DNA of 55,370 nt from Chara braunii (GCA_003427395.1 BFEA01000150.1:2246688-2302057); one strand, 5' to 3'; shown: positions 1-9,245, numbered from the stretch's first letter. Made by a program: numbers and translations. The notes: generated by a model from the sequence alone, not told the origin.

Positions 1-300
1 CGGACAGGGTGCGGTTTCTTGTAGCTTAGTTTTGGGCTAGTGTTTGGTGAACCGACGGACAGTCCCTCCTCAGATGAGGGGTACTTGCCCGAGTGATTTT
101 TTTGAAGTTAGACTATAAAAGGGTAGACATTAGCGGTACTATTCCTCTTGGGTTCCCGCGGCGTTTAGTTGACCGTGACGACGGTGAACTTAAGCCCGGG
201 GCGGAACGTGGAACGCGGAGGTTCTTGAGTGTGTTGGACTTGCTTTGTGGTAACCCATTGGCTTGTCATCGTCTACTTGTCTACTGTCACTACGGTGACT
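1..300. other. Unassigned sequence
   Basis: No gene, RNA or repeat is recognised. The only open frame, at 93-335, has no recognisable domain and runs into the direct repeat that follows, so I do not call it a gene. Confidence 0.4.
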
Positions 301-301
301 G

Positions 302-417
302 TGTGTTCTTTTGCACTGTGTGCTTTCACTACTAAGTGTTAGTCACTACTGTGTGTGAAGCAATGTGTTCTTTTGCACTGTGTGCTTTCACTACTAAGTG
401 TTAGTCACTACTGTGTG
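302..417. repeat. Tandem direct duplication, ~62-bp period
   Basis: Two nearly identical copies of a unit beginning TGTGTTCTTTTGCACTGTG lie at 302-355 and 364-417, 62 bp apart. Each contains CACTACTAAGTGTTAGTCAC. It is a simple tandem duplication of non-coding sequence with no coding role visible. Confidence 0.85.
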
Positions 418-776
418 GACACCAACATCATAATATTCTCAGTGCCTTAAAGTTTTTTATGTTTTTTTTTTTCCCCCTTTCAAAACATGTACTGTTCTCC
501 GTTCGTAAGTACTGTAATTGCTGTGCATTCCATGCAAATTGTTCCAACTACCGTTGCCTATGTTTAACAGCTCAGGAGGCATTGATTGCTTCTCCAAGGG
601 ACCCCATTGCAACGGGGACAGATTGACCTCCTGCCAACCGGGTTGCCCAACAAAGGGCGTTTCCAGATAAAGATTCAGCGGGCCAGCCAGGCATGCACGC
701 AAGACAACTCTCTGTTGTGTTTTTCGCCATTTTGACATGGAGAGGGCGGTGGGGCGGAGCCACACTCTCCTAAAAG

Positions 777-983
777 TTAAACCACCAGTACCTGGCCCAG
801 CTATCGGCCGCGGCGCTTCCCGTATACGCGCCGCGCCATTTGGGCTGCGGCCTGCCGAACCGCATTGGCTGGAGGCCGCAGGCAAAACGAAAAAGAAAAT
901 TGTGACGGCGGTTCGGCAGGACTTGGCGCGCAGCGTGCTGGGAGGCTCGGATTCAATAGCTGAGCGAGGTACTGGTGGTTTAA
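777..983. mobile_element. TTAA-flanked MITE, copy 1 (207 bp)
   Basis: The terminal inverted repeats read ACCACCAGTACCT at the left and AGGTACTGGTGGT at the right. Similarity extends inward to AGCTAT/ATAGCT, giving about 25 bp of imperfect TIR. TTAA lies at both outer edges (777-780 and 980-983). The interior is GC-rich and encodes nothing recognisable. The same ends recur in at least six other copies in the window. The TTAA could be a TTAA target duplication (piggyBac-like), or only the central TA may be the duplication (Tc1/mariner-like). The sequence does not decide. Confidence 0.8.
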
Positions 984-996
984 GAACTCTGAATTG

Positions 997-1053
997 GGAC
1001 GCTGGACCCAGTTTCCAGCAGGTGTCGCTCCCCACCAATAGATGGAGCAGCGT
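997..1053 (+). repeat. Two-hairpin element, copy A
   Basis: The core has GCTGGA and TCCAGC arms around CCCAGTT. A second hairpin follows with GCTCC and GGAGC arms around CCACCAATAGAT. An A-rich tail (1060-1085, broken by Ts) follows directly, which suggests insertion through an RNA copy. It lies 14 bp after the right end of MITE copy 1. Confidence 0.75.
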
Positions 1054-1130
1054 TGAGCAAAAAAAAATAAAAATAAAAAAAAAAGAACTCCAAATGGAGA
1101 GGGGGGGAGCATGACCCATTGACTGATCAG

Positions 1131-1275
1131 ATGCTGGACCATTCTGGCCAGGAGATGTGCAAAGCACCTGATGTGGCCAGTCATTCTGGGCGGAACATTG
1201 TCCAGTCAATGCTGGACCATTCTGGCCAGGAGATGTGCAAAGCACCTGATGTGGCCAGTCATTCTGGGCAGAACG
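1131..1275. repeat. Tandem duplication, 78-bp unit
   Basis: Two almost identical units starting ATGCTGGACCATTCTGGCC lie at 1131 and 1209. Each contains GATGTGCAAAGCACCTGATG. They differ at only a few bases in the overlap, so the duplication is recent. Frames spanning it are simply reading the repeat. Confidence 0.85.
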
Positions 1276-1470
1276 CTGTGGACAACGTTTTAGTGTAAGT
1301 GTTCTGCCTGGATGGCCATCTTTGTTCTTCTGTTTTTTTGTTATCCCTCTTGGGGGAATCCTCTACCTTTCGGGCCCATTGGGACACCATCGCTTTTTTC
1401 CAGAGTAGAATAGAACAATGACTATAGCATGGTAATCGCCTGGACGTCTGGACCGGGTTCCAGACAGGCC

Positions 1471-1632
1471 CGTGTCTGCTGTCATGCACAAGGGGGCCAT
1501 TTTCCGCCTGTGGCCAGTTCTTTTTTTTTTCCCCTGTCTGCTGTCATGCACAAGGGGGCCATTTTCCGCCTGTGGACAGTTTTTTTTTTTTTTTTTTTTT
1601 TTTAACCCCNCCCCTGTGGCCAGTTCAATTCA
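1471..1632. repeat. Tandem duplication, 62-bp unit, with T-tracts and a gap
   Basis: Units beginning TGTCTGCTGTCATGCAC start at 1473 and 1535, and each ends in a T-run. A third partial unit (CCTGTGGCCAGTT) follows an N at 1610. The N beside the T-run marks an unresolved assembly junction, so the true copy number is uncertain. Confidence 0.75.
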
Positions 1633-1746
1633 TGCTGCATGGGAATCTTCCTCCAGGTCAGACAATAGGGCCCGCCGACACTGGTGGTTTTACCGGCCAG
1701 TGGACGGCCCAGCCAATGGAACCCCGCGGGCCCGCCCCCCTCTGTT

Positions 1747-1941
1747 TCAACCACCAGTACGCAGCGCCCACCTTTCGGAAATTTGTGTGTCACCTGCTCT
1801 GAAAATTTTGCGGCTCGGCCTACTGGCGCACAATGGCAGGCAAAGCCAGCCAAAAAAAAGAAAAAGAGTGTGCCTCTGGCAGTTGGGAAGAGCTGGGCGT
1901 GCAGTGAAGCACCTCCAGGGCCCGGTGTACTGGCGGCTTAA
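1747..1941. mobile_element. TTAA-type MITE, degenerate copy
   Basis: The left end reads CAACCACCAGTAC and the right end GTACTGGCGGCTTAA, matching the ends of the intact copies with a few changes. The interior carries the family's CCTACTGGCGCACAATGG segment, also seen in changed form near 840, 40675 and 43176. An isolated right-end-like motif (CACTGGTGGTTTTA) lies just upstream at 1680. Confidence 0.5.
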
Positions 1942-2061
1942 CACGGGCCCAGGGAGAGGCTTGGTGTCTGCACTGCAAAAAGGCAGGCCCCTCCACGCAA
2001 CTTGCGTTGGAGAAAAGGGGCTGAGTTCCACTGGAAGCCTGAATTCACTGAATTTCACTCA

Positions 2062-2404
2062 TTAAACCACCAGTACCTTTCTCAGCTATTCACGCATTCC
2101 GATATTTCTTTCTTCTTTGTCCAGACTCTAAAAGCCTGCGTTGCTCGCGTAAAACATAAATCTTGGGTTTATAAAAACGCGCGCAGCGATCACTTCAAAA
2201 AACAAGTGATGGAGTGTTGTTTTCTAGTGCCTTTCGATGCCGAGCCTAAAACTGCCCTGCGCGCCAAAAAAAAACAAACCGGCACGGGCCTCGCTTTGGC
2301 TGCCGCCACCAGCCATTTCGGAGCAGGTAATCCCAGCCTGCCCACCTCCCACGTTAACCGGCGGGCATTGGTTTTTCAAACAGGGAAAGGTACTGGTGGT
2401 TTAA
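2062..2404. mobile_element. TTAA-flanked MITE, copy 2 (343 bp)
   Basis: TTAA-ACCACCAGTACCTTT at the left and AAAGGTACTGGTGGT-TTAA at the right form a clean inverted pair. AGCTATTC continues the left repeat. The interior has no recognisable coding potential. It is the longest complete copy here apart from a doubtful one at 48.4 kb. Confidence 0.8.
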
Positions 2405-3195
2405 TTGCAACTATGGGATGCATGCACGTATATGAACTGACGAAAGGTTTTGAAGCATGGTGAGCCCGAAATGCATGTCATCCGACCGTTTTCTTTTTTG
2501 GCAGTTTGTAAACTGCTGTCCACTGCTCTCCACACGATCTACGTGGGCGCAGCGCGACTGGGAGCGCTGCGCCCCGTTCACACGGACGGACCAAGTGATG
2601 CCAGGCGGCAGCAGTGACGGGAGGGAGGTGCAGTGCGGCGGCGCGCTGCAATATTGGGGGAGGGAGGTGAGGTGGGGGAGTGGCGTGGGGTTTTCGGAGG
2701 ACGGGAGAACGATGGTGACGAGGATGGGTCGTGGTGGCGCCACGTTGGCGATGGCACATGAGGGCTCATGGCTGGTAGTTTAGTTTCCTCTTCTCCCTTT
2801 CGTCTTCACTGAGGGTTTGAATCTCCTGGGGTAACTTGTGACGCGCAACCTCACACCCCGCGCGGCGTAGCGTGCCCTTGCGCGCCGATCAGAGTTGTTG
2901 GGGGTGTGGCCGAGGATTTTTGGCCGTAGGGATGGAGTCACCCGATTGAAACGGGGATCTCTTAGTTTCGGGCCCAAGGTTGCCAAGGAAATGAACTATC
3001 GTCGTGGACTTCCGATGGGAAAAATACACCTCTTCGCGGGAAAAAGGGAGTCCCGCCAACCGAAATGGCCGTAGTGAATCCGAGCGGAAATAAGCACTAG
3101 TGGGGGGGGGAATAGGCCAGGGCAGCGGAGGGCGGAGACCTCCGTTCCTTTTTGCCTGCTCTGGGTTAGTCATATAGGTGGTAGGTTTGAGGCCT

Positions 3196-3720
3196 TCAGG
3201 CCTCCGCGTCGGACTCATTGAGCCCGCGAGGGCCCTCCTGCGCGGGAGGCGATACGGCGGGATGGCACGCCGGCACCCAAGTTCGAAATTGCGCGGGTCG
3301 CGCACCCGCGCCACGGGAGAGCTCGGGAAAACGCGCCGCTCCCTCGTACCCAAGGACCAGCCGTCGCCAGGAGCAAGAGTCTCCCTGACGACACCAGCGG
3401 CAATTGAACCGCGGCTGCCACGTGGCATCGGCTGCCGACCAGGGTAGCACCGTCAAGTTAGTGTAGGGCAATATCGGGGTCGGGGAGGCAAACCAATCAA
3501 TCAGGACAAACCCGTCTCCCCTTATATTGCACGCCTGAGTCGGGTTACGCCAACAGATCTGCTCCGTTCGTCTTAGGGCGCGTCGCACGTCCGCATCGCA
3601 GTAGACGTCGTCGTCATCTGCGATGGGGAAGGTCGGTAGCGCGCTAGGACGATCGGAGGTGGGGGAAGAACACGGGCCAGACCCCGCGCTCTCAGTCGTC
3701 CAAGCCAACGCAGTCTCCAT
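3196..3720 (-). CDS. Weak candidate ORF, 174 aa, function unknown
   Basis: This minus-strand frame starts with METALAW and contains an acidic DDDD run near residue 36 and the segment DADVRRALRRTEQIC. I recognise no family. In its favour, the residue composition of the first ~100 codons looks less random than the neighbouring frames. Against it, the frame overlaps a tRNA-like promoter segment at 3390-3453, and GC-rich DNA gives long frames by chance. No start or splice context could be confirmed. Confidence 0.2.
   Translation of the reverse strand: METALAWTTESAGSGPCSSPTSDRPSALPTFPIADDDDVYCDADVRRALRRTEQICWRNPTQACNIRGDGFVLIDWFASPTPILPYTNLTVLPWSAADATWQPRFNCRWCRQGDSCSWRRLVLGYEGAARFPELSRGAGARPAQFRTWVPACHPAVSPPAQEGPRGLNESDAEA
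3390..3453 (-). other. tRNA-like internal promoter (possible SINE head)
   Basis: Read on the minus strand, TACCCTGGTCGG resembles a Pol III A box and GGTTCAATTGCC resembles a B box (consensus GGTTCGANTCC). They are roughly 30 nt apart, as in tRNA genes. The acceptor and anticodon stems do not fold convincingly, so it is at most a tRNA-derived relic. Confidence 0.25.
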
Positions 3721-5460
3721 ACAACAGCTCCGTGTCGCCTCTTTCTCTCTGGGTTAGGATCTCGGAGAGATGGCGGGATCTAAGTTCTCTTCTGCTGGCG
3801 GAGGTGTCAACAGCACGCGATCGCGCGTGCTGTTGACGTCACCGGTACGGGGAGGGGACGAGGAGTTCAAAACGACACCTGCCAACTCGAGAAGGATGGC
3901 GAGAGAGAGAGGGAGAGAGAGAGCCGACGCTGGGGCTGCGCTTGCGCGCAGCGGGGCGGGTCCGAGTCCCAAGGGCCGTGGAAGGGATGGGAGCGACGGG
4001 ATCAACCCACTCATACCCCTAAGCAGATGGTCATCACAGGTCGCGTCCCCAGTCCCCGCCCAGATAAGTACGCACCCACATACATCAGCATGCATGCAAT
4101 CAACAACAATCAACAGGACATCCAATCATCCATGGACTTTCACACCACCCATGCATACGACAAGGTCCCGCCACTCGGGGCCTCACACACACCATGCGTG
4201 GACAAAGCAGGAATGAAGACAAAAGTGAGTCCTCCTTGTACAAAAATGTCTTCACACAGCTGGCCCAACTAGGCACAGCCCCAATCCCTCAAGACCACCG
4301 ACAATCATAGCCACAAGGCCCTGACGCTGCCGGCGTCTGATCTCCACCACCGCTCTGTCCCTTCGACCGTTACACCCCGAGTCCACCGCTAAGCCCGACC
4401 CGCGTCGTCACTCCGCCCGTCACTTGGGCTCGTAGAGCCTGTTCGGCGCCACGGACCTCGCGCACAGCTCGCGCAGCATTGCAGCCGAGATCAAAGAGAG
4501 GGAGAGGAGGGGGTTGCGCGAATTTATAGCGCGGGAGGCGGCGGGGCGGCGGCACAAGGCACGGGGAGCATGGGGTTGTAGATGAAGAGGACAAGGGAAG
4601 GGCTGGGGTTCGAGAAAGGTCGATGTCGAGAAGTCTTCTGGTCCTGCGTGATTGGGGTGATCGTTTAAGTGGTGCGCGCATTTTCGTGCCTTCCACATTG
4701 ATCCGAGCATCCCAACCACTCAGCCAATCGTTCTCGGCCAAAGGCGAGGCGGGAATCGGGCTTGCATAAAGGAAGACGAAGGGTCCATGCACGACAAAAG
4801 CGCGCGCAGCAAGAAAGGAAGATGGCGCGGGGATGCGAAGCAAGAGAAAGAGTTTGCATAGCGCGCGAAAATTCAAAAAAGCAGCCGCGCATGCAAAAAT
4901 TCGAAATTCCCCATTTCCTTCCCCACTAAGTCCTAACCGTTTCTTGAAATTCGACACGCCCGCTATTCGGCCGCGCGAGACTTATTCCCAGTTACCAGTT
5001 CGAAGAAAAAGAAAAGCGAGAAACAAAGATAAAAGCAAAAAGAAAACCCCCGTTTTTCGTATTCGCACTTCGGGGTTTTCGGAGGGTTTTCTCCTCAAGG
5101 GTACGGAAAGCCGCGAGGTTCGGATCTGGGCTCATCACCAACTCGTCGACGGGCTCGACGAGGCTTTACTTCACCATTCGGTACCTTGTAGAGTTGTGCA
5201 TGGTCGTTGATACCTTTGTTGTTGGCGTTGACTCTGTGGTCGGCAGCTTAAGCTGCTCTAGCCGGCAGATGGAGAGTGGCTTGACGTTTCCCTCCCGAAG
5301 GTCGTGGAGGTTGGTTCGAGTGATGGTAGGTGGGTGAAAGGGAGGCAGAGGGGGTTTTCGAGGACTCTTCATGGAGGATATCACTTCAAGGAGGAAGGAG
5401 GACATCGCCATCTCATGTGAAGCTTGTTGCGGGTGAAGAAGGTTGCGCGTCAACATGATC

Positions 5461-6040
5461 TCAGAGTTTCGTTTTCAATAGTTTTTCTGATTGTTTGACT
5501 TTGTATTGCCTGTTTGCCCTCTTTCTCTTGATTCTTAAAGTTCGCATGTCCTTGATATTTACCAAAGGATAATGATCTAATTAGGTCTTTTGAATTTTGC
5601 CTTCTCTATTCTGAATCCACTCGTTTGTAATTTTGGATTTTTTTCTAATGATGATGATCTGATTCAGTTTTCTGTTGGTGGTTCCTTCCGATAATATGGC
5701 TTCTTGAAAATATTTTCTTAAACTTTTTCGTACCTTACACCTTTGCTAAACGTTTCTCAATCCGTGGTTTGAGAATCTGATTCGAAAATCCTTTATGGAT
5801 ACCTAAATCAAATTTCGTATAATTTCTCGTAAATTTCGACACTCGGTAGTTTCCCTCACCATCGATCTTATGGTCATGATTTTTTTCTTGACTTCTGATA
5901 CAAACTTGTTCTGATCTCTGATGCCTAAAAAGTAAGCTGCTGCAGTATGGTTGATAATCATAACACTGTGCGGTAATTTTTTTTCCCGATTGGTTTTCTC
6001 TGTTTGCTAATCTCAACTTCCTGGTCTTGAGGGGTGTAAT
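5461..6040. other. AT-rich sequence, nothing recognised
   Basis: T-rich, intron- or UTR-like sequence following the GC-rich island. No repeats, RNA genes or credible coding frames are seen. Confidence 0.4.
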
Positions 6041-7560
6041 CGTGGCTTGCTGTGTATATATGTGGGGTCTTCCTTGAGGGTTGAAGCCTCCCCCCGTGAG
6101 GGTTTCACAAGGTGGGAGGTGTTATCCTTGGAGGGGGGAGGCGGTATTTGGGGATTGTTGTCTCTTAGCCAAACTCATTTAGGGTCGGATCAGTACTGGC
6201 GGGCGGGGAGAGAAGGCAAGGGGGTGGCTGCTTATAGCAGTAGGGTAGGATTTTGTTGCTTGAGGGAAGGAGTGACTTCGATGGCTACACAGTGAGCCGA
6301 AGGGGGGGGAAGCTAGGCTAGAAGGAAGGAAGGTAGCAAGGGGATTTTCAACAAAAAGGGTTGGTTGTTAAGGTAAGTAGGTTAGAAGGACGATGTTGGG
6401 ACGACACAAGCCGGTGTTGGAGCCTCTACTCTGGGGGAGCTCGAGGCCTAGGAAGTTATGTCGAGGGTGGAAGGCGTAACCAGATCGTCCGACGGAGTTG
6501 GCGTCGGGGTTTTGACCCTGTAATCTATTTAGGGGCTCGCCGCTAAGGGAATTGTCGAGGGAGGAAGGCAATTCCTGTCCGTCAGAGCTAGGTTGATCGG
6601 TACTGGGAAGGGTTGTGGTGCCCTGTTACCCTAGCAGAAGGGGGTATGAGATCAAGTGAGTTATGGTACGAGGACTGAAAGCCTGGACCGACGCCCCATC
6701 TGTTGGAAGGGGGAATCTAGGATAGTAGGCGGATTTAGTCTTGCCCGTCCCGCCCTTATATTTTTCTAATAAGTTCTTCGAATGTCCCAAAAAGAGTTGG
6801 GTGCTTAGTGGTCCTAGGAATGGTCTTTAGGACTCTGGGATCGTCTTAGGTCGCTTCAATGCTATTTTACTCAGTGATATGTGGTTGTTCGATGCCAGAA
6901 GGACGTTGACCGGTGCTGGGGTGTTGCCCTGTAACCTGCGATGCAGGAGCGTGAGGTCTGGTAGAGAGATCTGGGGAGGTCTTGGGGTGGGCTTTCCACG
7001 GGACAACCAAGGATTGCTATCGGGACAACGCTGGTCGGAGCTGGCGTGAGTCGCGCTGCCCTGTAACCCAACAGAAAGTGGGGGTGTGAGACGTAGAAGA
7101 GATCGGCAGGGAGTACGACAGTTTTGGAGAACGTTGGAAGGGTTTGTGTGGGATTTCGAGTTTTTTGGAACAACCATAGGCCCTCTGTGGCCTATTCTCA
7201 TGCTTCCGGAACGACGGTAAGAGTAAGGTGAGTGGGAGAAGATGGTGGGGTATCACGCGTCCTACCAGTGAGGGGGCTAGCTGGTAGGATGGGAGTATGG
7301 CATAGCAGCAGCAAAGATGGTGGCTCCGCTGCAGTCAGTCTTGCCGGAGTGAGGTATAGTGGATTGATGGGGGGGGTTCTGAGTCGTTTCTGAATTTTGC
7401 TTAGTCATGAAGACTGTCTTAGACATGTCTCAAGTAGCTCCAATTTTTCCGATGGCCCCGGTATCTCAATTTCCAAAATTCCCTCCTTAGGCTAATTAGA
7501 GTTTTCTAGTAGTTCCTTATCTCATTTTCATGAATTTTCTGATGAAGTTTTCTGAGCGTA
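6041..7560. other. G-rich sequence with a recurring CCTGTAAC motif
   Basis: No gene is recognised. A diverged motif of the form GCCCTGTWACCC, usually followed by an AG-rich stretch ending GTRTGAGA, recurs near 6620, 6925 and 7057, with a weaker match near 6514. The strand is strongly G-biased. An ancient tandem duplication would explain this. Confidence 0.3.
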
Positions 7561-7626
7561 CTCGTTATGAGACGCTGGGCCTGGTTCCCAGTTTGTGCCA
7601 CTTTGTGAGGATATGGTTGTATCTAT

Positions 7627-7678
7627 GGGACGCTGGACCCGGTTTCCAGCAGGTGCTGCTCCCCACCAATAGATGGAG
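7627..7678 (+). repeat. Two-hairpin element, copy B
   Basis: A well-preserved copy. Hairpin 1 has GCTGGA/TCCAGC arms with a 7-nt loop, and hairpin 2 has CTCC/GGAG arms around CCACCAATAGAT. It is followed by TTTTTTTC and a run of at least 14 A (7687-7700), then by a reverse-oriented U6 fragment. A hairpin-1-only relative (CGCTGGGCCTGGTTCCCAG) lies upstream at 7571-7589. Confidence 0.8.
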
Positions 7679-7701
7679 TTTTTTTCAAAAAAAAAAAAAA
7701 G

Positions 7702-7734
7702 AAACGCGTGTCATCCTTGTGCAGGGGCCATGCT
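7702..7734 (-). pseudogene. U6 snRNA fragment (3' half)
   Basis: The reverse complement reads AGCATGGCCCCTGCACAAGG then ATGACACGCG, which is the conserved central and 3' part of spliceosomal U6. It is bounded by an A-tract and a T-tract and has no U6 promoter, so it is a retrosequence. Confidence 0.8.
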
Positions 7735-7820
7735 TTTTTTTTTTTTTTTTGAACTCACGATGGGTCAGCACTTGGGAAGGTGATAAGAGCCCCTTCCCCT
7801 AGTGGCCCTCCCGTTAGAAG

Positions 7821-7873
7821 ACTCCGTCGATTGGTGGGGAGCTGCACCTGCTGGAAACCAGGTCCAGCGACCC
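7821..7873 (-). repeat. Two-hairpin element, copy C
   Basis: The reverse complement contains GCTGGACCTGGTTTCCAGC then CAGGTGCAGCTCCCCACCAAT. Hairpin 1 is intact and hairpin 2 is slightly decayed. It is inverted relative to copy B, 200 bp away, with a U6 fragment between the two. Confidence 0.75.
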
Positions 7874-8066
7874 ACATTGTACATAACATGCAATTGGGCA
7901 TCCCAAACATTGCTGATAAAAAAACTCAGTCACTGCCTATGTCGTCCTCAGTCTATCTCCCTTGTCCCCAGCGCCTGCTGTTCTCCTATTGCTGCTGTGA
8001 TTCGGTCAGCTTTACTACACCCCCTCAGCCCCTGTACCAGGGGGTAGAGCCCCCGTCCCCGGCAGA

Positions 8067-8125
8067 TGCAGGGGCCATGCTAATCTTCTCTGTATCGTTC
8101 CGATTTTAATGGATGTCCCAAAGGA
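8067..8125 (-). pseudogene. U6 snRNA fragment (5' half)
   Basis: The reverse complement reads GGGACATCCATTAAAATCGG, then AACGATACAGAGAAGATTAG and CATGGCCCCTGC, the 5' two-thirds of U6. It stops at the same CCCCTGC region where other copies break. No upstream promoter element is visible, so it is a truncated retrosequence. Confidence 0.85.
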
Positions 8126-8169
8126 TGAGCCAGAAATGCAAGGGATGGGGCAGGGGAAAGAAAGAGGGA

Positions 8170-8650
8170 AAATTGCATCTGTACCCCACTTAAAAATGGG
8201 AATACCTGCTATACCCAGTCCCAGCGCCAACTTGCATCTATACCCAGAAAAAGGCTGGTGGAAATTACTTGCATACCCCGGACTGAGGCGAACCCAGGTT
8301 GCTACCGCAAAATTGGCGTTATACCCAACTCCCGGAATGCACAAATTATGGACATACCCAGGCAAAATTACGGCCATACCCGTGACTGAGGTGGACCGGC
8401 CAAATTATTCATATACCCTTCTGCCGGATGGCTGAAATCATGCCAACGGTCCACTTGGTGGGCATGAGCATAATTGCATGATCAGCCATCCAAGGCCCAC
8501 CAGCGGGTGTGGGTACGCCAGCAATTTACCAGCCTGGGTTTCTGGACATGAGCATAATTTCGTGGTCCAGAACCGAGGGCCTGCGGGACTGGCTATGCCT
8601 ACAATTTTGCGCAGGGAAAAAGTTGGGTACTATGCAAAGTTGAACAATGT
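8170..8650. repeat. Degenerate GGGTATG-N-AATTT array in two opposed halves
   Basis: At 8170-8450 the minus strand carries about eight diverged units built on GGGTATR then AATTT, spaced roughly 30-45 bp (for example GGGTATGGCCGTAATTTTGC). At 8460-8650 related units (GGGTACGCCAGCAATTT, GGCTATGCCTACAATTTTGC) lie on the plus strand. The array therefore reverses orientation near 8455. Confidence 0.6.
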
Positions 8651-9090
8651 TCCACCTAGGACGACAAGTGATCCTATGGGTCATATGGTGGCAACGATGC
8701 GCCCTGGCCATGGACAAGGAGATGGTGGATGGGGAAGAGAGAAAGGAATATCTCAAACTGCAGTTCCAATTGGAATTGTCTCGACTGTGGGCAGCAACAA
8801 AACAGACACTAGACTCTCTTCATCAATCAAAAGACATTTCAACTGCAATTAGGAAATTTGGCCAAGAATGGTTGGGGGAGGGATGGGTAGCAGAGGTAGT
8901 CTGTTCCGGGCCATGGGAAACCCAGATTCAGCCGGAAGATGATCCTATCGGAGCAAAGCCTCACCGGGACTACCACCTGGTGTTTAAGGACTGGACTGCG
9001 ATCAGCCCGAATGTCCCTCTGCACCCAGCAGAAGAGTTTGCAGATCCATTCCCACCCCATCACCAAGCAATAGAAGAATGGGTGGGATAG
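8647..9090 (+). CDS. Candidate ORF, 147 aa, function unknown
   Basis: This frame starts MFHLGRQ. It has an amphipathic, charged middle part (EERKEYLKLQFQLELSRLW, residues ~29-50) and ends in EEWVG at a TAG stop. Composition is balanced and no repeat explains it, so it may be an exon or a decayed transposon gene. No domain is recognised and no splice sites are assigned. A sequencing-adapter remnant lies 130 bp downstream, so the downstream context may be a false join. Confidence 0.3.
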   Translation: MFHLGRQVILWVIWWQRCALAMDKEMVDGEERKEYLKLQFQLELSRLWAATKQTLDSLHQSKDISTAIRKFGQEWLGEGWVAEVVCSGPWETQIQPEDDPIGAKPHRDYHLVFKDWTAISPNVPLHPAEEFADPFPPHHQAIEEWVG

Positions 9091-9220
9091 ACAAATTCTG
9101 GGGAGAGAACTGATCAAAGATGGGGAGTGTGCCAGTCCTTTCACAAGTAATGAGCCCCTTTTGGGTGGACAGGAAACGGATTCCGTGTTCTGAAGTTTCC
9201 TCAGGGTCTCAGTTCTTCCC

Positions 9221-9245
9221 CTGTCTCTTATACACATCTAGATGT
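9221..9245. other. Tn5/Nextera mosaic end (adapter remnant)
   Basis: CTGTCTCTTATACACATCT at 9221-9239 is the exact 19-bp mosaic end used in Nextera libraries. AGATGT (9240-9245), the start of the reverse-complement copy, follows directly before a C-run. This is library adapter left in the assembly, not genomic DNA. The join here should be distrusted. Confidence 0.95.

Larger units (their letters stand above)
2405..5460. other. GC/CpG-rich unique sequence, no confident gene
   Basis: This 3-kb stretch lacks the MITEs and homopolymers seen elsewhere. It is GC- and CpG-rich, especially at 2520-2760, 3180-3450 and 4430-4570. It resembles a promoter or first-exon island and is followed by AT-rich sequence that could be intronic. 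Several open frames overlap on both strands, as expected for GC-rich DNA, and none has a recognisable domain. The best is listed separately. Confidence 0.4.

Noticed and set aside
457-1245. 262-codon minus-strand frame
   Set aside because: It spans a tandem duplication, a two-hairpin element and a MITE, so it is not a coherent protein.
1440-1470. Another copy of the two-hairpin element (GTCTGGACCGGGTTCCAGAC)
   Set aside because: Only a hairpin-1-like sequence is present, with no second hairpin; kept out of the count.
9221-9245. A natural Tn5-like transposon end
   Set aside because: The exact 19-bp engineered mosaic end, and the full back-to-back junction at 30753, are library artefacts; no transposon body is present.
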